In this document: in pieces, positions 6,159-12,685 of the stretch
Position numbering within the stretch: the stretch's first letter is position 1
How the letters are laid out: the number at the start of each line of letters is the position of its first letter
Source: Verrucomicrobiaceae bacterium
GTDB lineage: Bacteria; Verrucomicrobiota; Verrucomicrobiia; Verrucomicrobiales; Akkermansiaceae
Reading direction: 5' to 3'
NCBI GenBank assembly: GCA_027483005.1
Contig: JAIXVN010000410.1
Location: 1-12,685, forward strand
DNA length: 12,685 nt
Translations under genes and position numbers: made by a program
The notes under the pieces: generated by a model
The model's input: the letters and a program-made list of their open reading frames with translations, nothing else
Told to the model about the DNA's origin: nothing
The model's database searches: none

Positions 6159-9100
6159 ACCTCCGTCCTTCCCAGATCTCCTCGATCCTGATCCTGCTCA
6201 GCGCTTCGATCGGTGCCCAGATTCCGTCCTTTCCAGGCGCGGAGGGCTTCGGCTCGACGGCTACCGGCGGGCGTGGCGGGGATGTTTACATCGTGACGAA
6301 CCGCAATGCCTCCGGAGCAGGTTCGTTTGCTGACGCGGTGACGACGGCTCCCCTGGCGGGCCGGACGATTGTCTTCGCCGTCAGCGGCCACATCCGCCTG
6401 CCGAGCGGCAGTGGAGGGGGGCTTTCGATTTCGAAGTCGAAGATCACCGTGGCCGGCCAAACCGCTCCTGGAGACGGCATTTGTTTCTGGAACAACACGA
6501 TGAATCTAACAGGAGATGACCTCGTCCTCCGTCATCTCCGCTGGCGCTACGGCAAGCAGGCTGCGGGCGGAGATGCGGTCGACATCAGCGGTTCACAGCG
6601 GATCATTCTCGATCATTGCGATGTGATGTTCTCCACGGACGAGAACCTGTCCTCGTTCGGAACGCCGCCGGAGTACTTCACGTTCCAGTGGAGCCTGAAT
6701 GCCTGGGGGCTCAGCGGACATTCCGCGGGTGGTCTGTGGGACGTTGATCATGCCACCTCCCATCACTCCTTATGGGCGAACAACCACACGCGGAACCCCA
6801 AGCTCATCGCGCCGTCGGTCTTCGACTGGGCGAACAACGTGACCTTTGGTTGGAACAACGGCTTCAACATGGCGGAGAGCCCGACGGGAGGGACCGGCTT
6901 CATTCATCGGGTCAATGTGCGCGGTTCCACCTTCATCCACGGCAGCTCCACGGGTGAGGCCATCTACGGTGGCGGGACGAATTCCGATGGCTCCAACAAG
7001 TTCAAGCTGCACATGAATGACAGCGTTCTCGACGGAAACACCAATCGTGTGCTCGACAGCTCGCGGACGAACTACGCCATGGTGGCCTCGACGAGCTTTG
7101 ATCAGACCGCTGCCGCCTGGCCCCAGACGGTGAACGGGGTCAGCGGAGGAACCTCCATCGGGGTCCCGGTGTCCCTGGATCCACGGCTCACCGCCTACAA
7201 GAAGGTCATTTCACAGGCTGGAGCCGAGCGCATGGAACATGATGCCGCGAGGACGCTTCGCGATGAATTCACCGAGCTTTGCGTGTCGCGCGTGGTGTCC
7301 CAGCAACGAGGCATCATCAGTGATCCCCTGGAACTGGGGATCGGGTCAGCCTTCGCGACCTTGAACTCCGCGGCCTCCCCAGCCGACACCGACAAGGACG
7401 GCATGCCGGACATCTGGGAAAGTGCGCTCGGCATGAATGCGGGGGGCGCGAGCCACAACACGGTCTTTCCCTCCAGCGGTGGGTTTGTCAGCGGTTCCAC
7501 CTTTTTTCCTTCCGGCACTCCTGCGGGCTACACCCATCTGGAGGAATACCTTCACTTCAAGGCTCAGCCACATGCTTTCCTTCCGAGGAACACCACCGCC
7601 AGCCCGAGCTTTCTGGACATCGATCTGAACCGATACACCAGTGGCTTCAACAGCGGTCCGGTCTTCGTCATTTCCAATGTCAGCGGCGGCTCCTGCACCC
7701 AGAGCGGCACGGGAGGAAAGCTTGCCCGATTCACTCCCACGCTCAACGGCTCCGGTCGCGCGTGGTTTGATTTCACCGTGACGGATTCCGCCGGCAGCGC
7801 CTGGACCCAGCGCTTCCATCTGCTGGTCAGTGCGACGGCGGTTCCCCGCGATCTTGTCTGGGTTGGAAACGGCAGCACGAATCCCTGGGATGGGACGAGC
7901 CCGATGTGGTCACGCGGCGGGGCTCCGACGACTTTCAACGACGGGGATTTCGTGAGTCTCGACGACACCGGGTCGGCGGCTCCTGCCATCGCTCTCAACG
8001 GGACGCTTCAGCCCGGCGGGGTCGTGGTGGACTCATCCCTGAAGAACTACACGCTGGGCGGTGGAACATTCTCCGGAACGATGGCCCTGACGAAGCGTGG
8101 AAGCGGAACGCTGGCCCTTCGCTCCAACCACGCCCACACCGGGGGGACGGTGGTTGAGGATGGGACACTGGTGCTTGGGTTGGTGGGCACCACGGCGAAC
8201 AGCACCGGCAGCGTGGGGCCCGGCACGCTCAGCCTGCTCGGGGACTCCGTTCTGACCAACGCCTGGTATGGAACCCAACTGCCGCTGGCCGCACCGATTT
8301 CGGTGCCTGCCGGGGCCGAGCCGGTCATCAACACGGGGAGAAACATCCGCTTCAGTGGAGCACTCACCGGGGAGGGAATCCTGACGCTGGTGAACCAGAC
8401 GGTGACTGGAAACACCTTCGAGCTGACGGGCTCCTGGTCGGCCTTTGCCGGAATCCTGAGAATCAATCAGGCCGGCGCGAACGCCGCCATCCGCACGGTT
8501 TTCAACGGGGGATCCTTCAGCGGCTTCGGCGCGGCCACGCTCGAACTCGGCGGCGGCAACAGCCTCAATCCTGTGACGAACAGCGGCGGCAACACCTTCA
8601 ACATCGGCTCGCTCACCAGTGCGGCCGCAGATGCGGTCCTCAATGGTGGCTCCTCCGGACCTCCTAACTACACCGTCGGCGCACTCAATGCCTCCACCAC
8701 CTTCGCCGGCAAGCTCCAGGGAAATGCACGGCTGACCAAGGTCGGCAGTGGCGTCCTCACCCTGACCGGTGCCAGCACCCACACCGGATCGACCGCAGTC
8801 AGTGCCGGCGAACTCGTCCTGAACGGCAGCTTTGGCCAAAGCCCGGTGACGGTGGCCAGCGGGGCCACTTTCGGCGGTGGCGGATCGCTCACGGGCACCG
8901 TGACGGCCAGCAGCGGAAGTGTCCTCGCGCCGGTCGGTCCTTTGACCACCGGACCGCTGGTCACGACGGCAGTCCAGCTCAAGGCCCGACTTTCAGCCTC
9001 GCCCGGAGGCCTGAACGACCGGATCTCGGTGACGGGAAATGCCACGCTGACAGGTGCCCACAGCCTCGAGCTTTCGATGAAGGACGGCACACTCGGGGCA

Positions 9101-10795
9101 GGAAGCTACGGACTCATCACCACCACCGGCAACCTCAACGCAAGCGCCGCGACCTTTTCCCACAATCTGACCAACACTCCCCGTCAGTCCTTTTCAATCG
9201 CCACCACCCCGAACGCCCTGAACCTCGTGGTCACGGGCTCACCGGTTGTCCTGGCGTGGAGCGGCGCCCAGACCCTGTGGGATGTGGCCACCACTTCCAA
9301 CTGGCTCAATGGCACGTCGAACGAGGTCTTTTTCGATGCCGATGCGGTCTCGTTCACGGACTCCGCCACGTCGGGAGCTGTCACCCTCGCCGCGAGTGTT
9401 TCGCCACGCAGCATCCTGGTGAACAATGCCTCCCGCGCCTTTACCTTCAGCGGAGCCGCCATCGCGGGGAGTGGCCGATTGACGAAATCAGGCACGGGCA
9501 GCCTCACCCTGAGCGCCGCCAACAGCTTCAGTGGCGGCACGGTGATCGAGGGCGGAACGCTGCAGCTTGGCAACTCGACCGCCAATGCCGGGGCGCTCGG
9601 CAGCGGGGCCGTGACCCTCAACGGCGGTGTCCTCAGACTCTTCAATGCAGGCACCTCCACCCACGCCGGCACGTTTCCAAACAACCTGAATGTCGTCGGG
9701 TCGGCGCGGCTGGAAGTGCCACCCCGAGGAGGTTTCAGCGGAGCGGTGACGGGGGCGGGCACCCTTGACTATCGCACCAACTACGTCAGGGCCGACATCA
9801 CCGGGGACTGGAGCGCCTTCAGCGGCCAGCTCAACGTCACCACCACCGGAAGCGGGGATTTCCGCATCGCTTCATCCTACTCGTGGCCCGGGCTCCCGAA
9901 CGCCTCGGTGAACCTCGCGGCAGGCACTTACTTCTACATGAGCGGCATCACGAACTCAGGCGCAGGCACCACGATCCCGATCGGAGCCTTGAGCGGGGCC
10001 TCCGGGTCGAGGCTGCGTGGAGGCGCCACGTCTGCCCGCACGCTGACCTACCGCATCGGGGGAAGGGGAACCGATGCCACCTTCGCCGGAACCATCGACG
10101 AGCAGGTCAGCGGAGCCACCACCAACCTCGTGAAGACCGGTGCGGGCGTCTGGAACCTCGCGGGCACCTCCACGCACCGGGGCACCACCACGGTGGAAGG
10201 CGGGACACTCGCCCTTCTGACAGGTGGCTCGATCACCAATACCTCGTCGCTCGATGTGCGGAGCGGAGGCACCTTGTCGTTGGATGGTGGAACCATCAGC
10301 GTCGAGAGCATCAACGTGGCAGACGACGCATCGTTCATCAGCACGGGTGGTGTCCTGCAGGGCGAGTTCAACAATTCCGGAACCGCTTCCGTGACCAGCG
10401 GCACCCTGAACATCAATGGCCCGATCAGAAACTCCGGCACCCTGCGTGTCACTGGTGGCGCGAGCATCCTTTGCACCGGGGCCTTCTCGAACAGCGGCAT
10501 CCTGGACCTGCTCACCAGCGCCAGCCCGCTGCCGGCGAATTTCATCAACAGCGGCGTCGTGATCGAGAACCGCGAGCGGAGGGTCCTTTCCGCCCAAAAG
10601 AGCGGAAGCAACTTCAGCCTCTCCGTGGCCGGTCACGCTGGCCATGCTTTCCAGCTCCAGCGCGCGGAGTCCCTCCAGGGGCCATGGATCAACATCGGGC
10701 CCGCAGTTCCAGGCACCGACTCGGTGTTGACCCTGACCGACGTCGGCGGTGCCGTCACCCGCTCGCGCTTCTACCGGGTGCTGGTCAGCCCATGA
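6155..10795 (+). CDS. Secreted PL1 pectate lyase-like protein with PATR beta-helix repeats
   Basis: This 1546-residue exported protein probably cleaves pectin or a related uronate polymer outside the cell by beta-elimination. A signal peptide (residues 1-21, cleavage after SIGA) is followed by a polysaccharide lyase family 1 domain to about residue 400: PSFPGAEGFG, ITVAGQTAPGDGI, DHC (153-155) and STDE (D162, E163) calcium/substrate region, and NHTRNPKL with probable catalytic R213. A calcium-binding DTDKDGMPDIWE (411-422) and GYTHLEEYL close the lyase module, as in Bacteroidota and Verrucomicrobiota relatives. An Ig/cadherin-like segment (about 480-560) follows. Then come two tandem ~465-residue units (from 566 and from 1031), each with a W-rich start, PATR repeats LTK.G.GTL (645, 860, 1109, 1325) and a WSAF.G motif (761, 1219). 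A different Ser/Thr/Gly beta-helix and a terminal module (about 1483-1546) end it. No autotransporter barrel or PEP-CTERM anchor is present. The ATG overlaps the upstream remnant's stop. Confidence 0.9.
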   Translation: MNLRPSQISSILILLSASIGAQIPSFPGAEGFGSTATGGRGGDVYIVTNRNASGAGSFADAVTTAPLAGRTIVFAVSGHIRLPSGSGGGLSISKSKITVAGQTAPGDGICFWNNTMNLTGDDLVLRHLRWRYGKQAAGGDAVDISGSQRIILDHCDVMFSTDENLSSFGTPPEYFTFQWSLNAWGLSGHSAGGLWDVDHATSHHSLWANNHTRNPKLIAPSVFDWANNVTFGWNNGFNMAESPTGGTGFIHRVNVRGSTFIHGSSTGEAIYGGGTNSDGSNKFKLHMNDSVLDGNTNRVLDSSRTNYAMVASTSFDQTAAAWPQTVNGVSGGTSIGVPVSLDPRLTAYKKVISQAGAERMEHDAARTLRDEFTELCVSRVVSQQRGIISDPLELGIGSAFATLNSAASPADTDKDGMPDIWESALGMNAGGASHNTVFPSSGGFVSGSTFFPSGTPAGYTHLEEYLHFKAQPHAFLPRNTTASPSFLDIDLNRYTSGFNSGPVFVISNVSGGSCTQSGTGGKLARFTPTLNGSGRAWFDFTVTDSAGSAWTQRFHLLVSATAVPRDLVWVGNGSTNPWDGTSPMWSRGGAPTTFNDGDFVSLDDTGSAAPAIALNGTLQPGGVVVDSSLKNYTLGGGTFSGTMALTKRGSGTLALRSNHAHTGGTVVEDGTLVLGLVGTTANSTGSVGPGTLSLLGDSVLTNAWYGTQLPLAAPISVPAGAEPVINTGRNIRFSGALTGEGILTLVNQTVTGNTFELTGSWSAFAGILRINQAGANAAIRTVFNGGSFSGFGAATLELGGGNSLNPVTNSGGNTFNIGSLTSAAADAVLNGGSSGPPNYTVGALNASTTFAGKLQGNARLTKVGSGVLTLTGASTHTGSTAVSAGELVLNGSFGQSPVTVASGATFGGGGSLTGTVTASSGSVLAPVGPLTTGPLVTTAVQLKARLSASPGGLNDRISVTGNATLTGAHSLELSMKDGTLGAGSYGLITTTGNLNASAATFSHNLTNTPRQSFSIATTPNALNLVVTGSPVVLAWSGAQTLWDVATTSNWLNGTSNEVFFDADAVSFTDSATSGAVTLAASVSPRSILVNNASRAFTFSGAAIAGSGRLTKSGTGSLTLSAANSFSGGTVIEGGTLQLGNSTANAGALGSGAVTLNGGVLRLFNAGTSTHAGTFPNNLNVVGSARLEVPPRGGFSGAVTGAGTLDYRTNYVRADITGDWSAFSGQLNVTTTGSGDFRIASSYSWPGLPNASVNLAAGTYFYMSGITNSGAGTTIPIGALSGASGSRLRGGATSARTLTYRIGGRGTDATFAGTIDEQVSGATTNLVKTGAGVWNLAGTSTHRGTTTVEGGTLALLTGGSITNTSSLDVRSGGTLSLDGGTISVESINVADDASFISTGGVLQGEFNNSGTASVTSGTLNINGPIRNSGTLRVTGGASILCTGAFSNSGILDLLTSASPLPANFINSGVVIENRERRVLSAQKSGSNFSLSVAGHAGHAFQLQRAESLQGPWINIGPAVPGTDSVLTLTDVGGAVTRSRFYRVLVSP

Positions 10796-10812
10796 CAAAC
10801 CGACCCGACCAC

Positions 10813-11202
10813 TCAGCCCTTCGGGTCCGGAAGGATCTCCGCGAGCTCGAAGTCGATCAGGCAGAAGCGACCGAGGGTGGGGGAGTAGGTGACATTGCGC
10901 GGTTCGGCATCGAGGTGGCGGACGCCGTAGTCGCGTTCGAGCTCGGCGAAGAGCTCGTCGGACCTGGATTTCGAAATCTGGCTCGCGGTCTGGCCGCAGT
11001 TGCTCGAAACGAAGTAGTTCTCCCCGGGATGCTCCTCCAGCAGACGGGGAACGTAGGGGCAGCCCCGTTGTTCGAGGACTTTCAGGACGTCGACCTCGGT
11101 GGCGTAGCGCTGATCGGCCCCGGTGCCTCGGAAACGCTTGTGCACCCGTCCTCCGAAATCAATCCGGACCAGTGAGCGGATGCCGTCCTTGAGTTCCTTC
11201 AT
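10813..11202 (-). CDS. Minimal protein kinase-like protein (129 residues)
   Basis: This very small protein keeps the key kinase-fold residues in order. K22 (VHKRF) is the likely ATP-phosphate lysine and E36 (ATEVDVLKVLE) the matching helix-C glutamate; HLDAEPRN carries catalytic D98 and N103, and LIDFE carries metal-binding D117. The HxDxxxxN and DFE forms resemble the APH/RIO/Bud32 atypical kinases more than canonical Ser/Thr kinases, which have HRDxKxxN and DFG. It ends 12 residues after D117, so the activation segment and most of the C-lobe are absent; even Bud32 is longer. There is no membrane segment. It lies 51 bp downstream of the thioredoxin-like gene on the same strand, probably in one transcript, and converges on the lyase (17 bp between stops). 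The substrate is unknown, and it may phosphorylate a protein or a small molecule. AGGG eight bases before the ATG is the best ribosome binding site in the window. Confidence 0.8.
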   Translation of the reverse strand: MKELKDGIRSLVRIDFGGRVHKRFRGTGADQRYATEVDVLKVLEQRGCPYVPRLLEEHPGENYFVSSNCGQTASQISKSRSDELFAELERDYGVRHLDAEPRNVTYSPTLGRFCLIDFELAEILPDPKG

Positions 11203-11253
11203 GGTCGGAACCCTAACCCATCCTTGCTGCCTCCGCCCATCAAATCCCGAGGT

Positions 11254-12357
11254 CTAATTTCCCGGCGCAGGGGACTTTTTTTCCGCGAGGAGTGCCGAGA
11301 CGGTCAGTTCGACAAACGAGCCCGGTGCCCCGAAGAAATGAATCTTCCGCTCTCCATCCAGCACATACATGACCGGACGAGCCCCGATCCGGAACTGCTG
11401 CGCCACTTGACCGCCTGGATCGGAAAAGTTCGGCCAGGCGATGCGACCTGCATCCCGCACCTGCATCTCGCGCAGGGTCGGCACCGGGTCGTTGTTCACC
11501 CCCACCAGCGCGAACGGCTTCCCCGCGAACTTCTGCTCCAGCGAGGCGCAGAACTCCAGCGGGCGCTCCGCCTCCGGCATCTTGCTGCCCCAGAAAAGCA
11601 GGACGACGACCTTGCCCTTGAAATTCGAGAGCTTCATCGGGCGATTTCCCGAGTCCACGCCCTCCAACTCCGGTGCCACACGGCCCTTGGTGAGGTAGCG
11701 GATGATGTAGAGCTCGTCTTCGGCAATGCTGGAGACCGAGATCCCCCCGATTTCCTCGCTGGCGCTGTTGATGATCGCCTTGCGCAGGAGCGTGAGCCGC
11801 TTGCGGATGACATCGGCCTCATCTCCCAGTCCCTTCAAAACAATGGCCTGCCCCAGCGCGGCCACGCCCTGGACTTTCGGATCCGGATTCTTCGCGTCGA
11901 TTTTCTCCAACAGGGCCAGCGACTGCGGATCGCCTCCCGCCGAGAGGGCCAGGCAGATCGGCGACAGCTTCGGACTCAGCAGGTGGACGCCCTCGACCGA
12001 CTTGCGGATGGCCTCCACCGCCTCCTTCATGCCCTGGACCGTCGTGCCGTCATCCTTGGTCTCGACGACGGAGGGAGCCACCCGGATCAGCCACGAGGCG
12101 GGCTCCAGCGACCATTCCTCGGCGAGCGAGGGCTTCAGGCAGCCCCACATCCGTTTTGCGTAATCGCTGAGGTTCGGCCGCTGCTTCCACAGTTCCCGCT
12201 GAGCCTCCTCGGACGTGGCCACCTTGAGTTTCAACTCCCAGGTTTCATTCGCGAGAGTGAATTCCTTCTGGATCTGCGAGGCCTCCCCCGGCGATCCGGC
12301 CCATGCTTGGGAAAGTGTCAGAAGCAGAAGCGGGAAAAGGCGTCGCAGCGGTTGCAT
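11254..12357 (-). CDS. Exported thioredoxin-like (TlpA/redoxin-type) protein lacking CxxC
   Basis: The 367-residue protein begins with a clear signal peptide (MQPLRRLFPLLLLTLSQAWA, cleavage after residue 20). Residues ~21-225 are a charged, mostly helical region I do not recognise. Residues ~230-360 form a thioredoxin fold: MKLSNFKGKVVVLLFWGS is the usual TlpA approach to the active site, and GARPVMYVLD carries the cis-proline (P328). Where TlpA has WCxxC, this protein has K259-M260-P-E-A263, so both catalytic cysteines are gone. C-terminal cysteine use is limited to one residue just after this site (FCASL). It is therefore unlikely to exchange disulfides and may act as a binding or folding module in the periplasm or at the membrane. 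It is divergent from gatC and upstream of the mini-kinase gene. Confidence 0.85.
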   Translation of the reverse strand: MQPLRRLFPLLLLTLSQAWAGSPGEASQIQKEFTLANETWELKLKVATSEEAQRELWKQRPNLSDYAKRMWGCLKPSLAEEWSLEPASWLIRVAPSVVETKDDGTTVQGMKEAVEAIRKSVEGVHLLSPKLSPICLALSAGGDPQSLALLEKIDAKNPDPKVQGVAALGQAIVLKGLGDEADVIRKRLTLLRKAIINSASEEIGGISVSSIAEDELYIIRYLTKGRVAPELEGVDSGNRPMKLSNFKGKVVVLLFWGSKMPEAERPLEFCASLEQKFAGKPFALVGVNNDPVPTLREMQVRDAGRIAWPNFSDPGGQVAQQFRIGARPVMYVLDGERKIHFFGAPGSFVELTVSALLAEKKSPAPGN

Positions 12358-12452
12358 GGGCCCAACCTAGCGACCTGCCTGCCGTTGGCGCAATCTCTTC
12401 TCTCGGCGGTTGAGTCTTGCCAGCCTCGGCCCGTCTCTTGAGTCTTCCGCCC

Positions 12453-12685
12453 ATGTCGAAACCCCACATCGATGTCCGCTACGTGGCAAACCTCGCCCGC
12501 CTCGAACTCAACGAGGCCGAGGTCGCGGAGTTCCAAGGCCAGCTCGACGCCATCCTCGGCTACGTGGAAACGATCTCCCAGCTCGACGTTTCCGGCATCG
12601 AACCGACCGCCTATCCGTCGCCGGTGTTCGACCGCATGCTCGAGGACGAACCGCACGAACGCCTGCCGCTGGCCGCCGTCCTTCA
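12453..12685 (+). CDS. gatC: Asp-tRNA(Asn)/Glu-tRNA(Gln) amidotransferase subunit C (partial)
   Basis: The first 77 codons of a gene run off the right edge; the family is usually about 95-100 residues, so most of it is present. It starts MSKPHIDVRYVANLARLEL and continues with NEAEVAEFQGQLDAILGYVE and SGIEPTAYPSP, then FDRMLEDEP, all typical of GatC. GatC stabilises the GatA/GatB enzyme that converts misacylated Asp-tRNA(Asn) or Glu-tRNA(Gln) to the amide form, and gatA is the expected next gene. The ATG is preceded by CTTCCGCCC with no Shine-Dalgarno. A 9-bp direct repeat TTGAGTCTT (12410-12418 and 12438-12446) lies in the 95-bp gap to the divergent thioredoxin-like gene. Confidence 0.93.
   Translation, partial: MSKPHIDVRYVANLARLELNEAEVAEFQGQLDAILGYVETISQLDVSGIEPTAYPSPVFDRMLEDEPHERLPLAAVL

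Noticed and set aside
8033..8839. Minus-strand open frames inside the lyase gene (also 9956-10798) and the plus frame 9883-11175
   Set aside because: The lyase frame is continuous with recognisable repeats throughout; these are composition-driven shadows.
10650..10795. Type V autotransporter or PEP-CTERM ending for the lyase
   Set aside because: No beta-barrel domain and no PEP motif plus hydrophobic helix plus basic tail; the end is a soluble-looking ~50-residue module.
10802..10827. Inverted repeat GACCCG/CGGGTC as a bidirectional terminator between the lyase and mini-kinase genes
   Set aside because: Six pairs across a 14-nt loop, no T-run on either side, and it overlaps the kinase coding end.
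11224..12441. Plus-strand open frame of 405 codons
   Set aside because: It is antisense to the thioredoxin-like gene, whose minus-strand product has a signal peptide and a thioredoxin fold; the plus frame has neither.

Overview
The window comes from a high-GC bacterium, most likely a member of the Verrucomicrobiota (Luteolibacter/Haloferula-like). The grounds are family-level and not a database match: a giant secreted lyase with autotransporter-associated beta-strand (PATR) modules and a C-terminal module ending in RFYRVLVSP, a type II (eukaryote-like) glutamine synthetase, an exported thioredoxin-fold protein of a kind common there, and almost no Shine-Dalgarno sequences.

Layout, left to right. 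(a) 1-315 holds a perfect 10-bp hairpin but no gene I can support. (b) 316-1008 (+) is a cytoplasmic pentapeptide-repeat protein of 41 uninterrupted units. It is built from near-identical 15-bp DNA repeats and is visibly more AT-rich than its neighbours. (c) 1009-1240 has no recognised gene. (d) A minus-strand run reads, in transcription order, PP2C phosphatase (4386-3580), lysA (3523-2237) and an EamA/DMT permease (2143-1241). (e) Divergent from it, glnA (4566-5582, +) has a sigma-54 type promoter in its leader (4457-4473) and a textbook intrinsic terminator at 5627-5657. (f) 5659-5954 is gene-free and holds a 40-nt compound hairpin. It is followed by the surviving C-terminal tail of a broken secreted-protein gene (5955-6158), whose stop overlaps the next start by ATGA. 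(g) 6155-10795 (+) encodes a 1546-residue secreted PL1 pectate lyase fused to two tandem copies of a ~465-residue beta-helical unit. (h) A second minus-strand pair, an exported thioredoxin-like protein without its CxxC cysteines (12357-11254) and a 129-residue mini protein kinase (11202-10813), converges on the lyase. (i) Divergent from the pair, gatC starts at 12453 and runs off the right edge.

How the genes fit together. Nitrogen and amino-acid metabolism cluster in the middle (glnA, lysA, a possible amino-acid or metabolite exporter), with a Ser/Thr phosphatase at the head of the minus-strand run. The lyase serves extracellular polysaccharide degradation. The mini-kinase and the redox-dead thioredoxin-like protein have no assigned role and are the least explained genes here, together with the pentapeptide protein. 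I found no IS element, CRISPR array, tRNA or rRNA.
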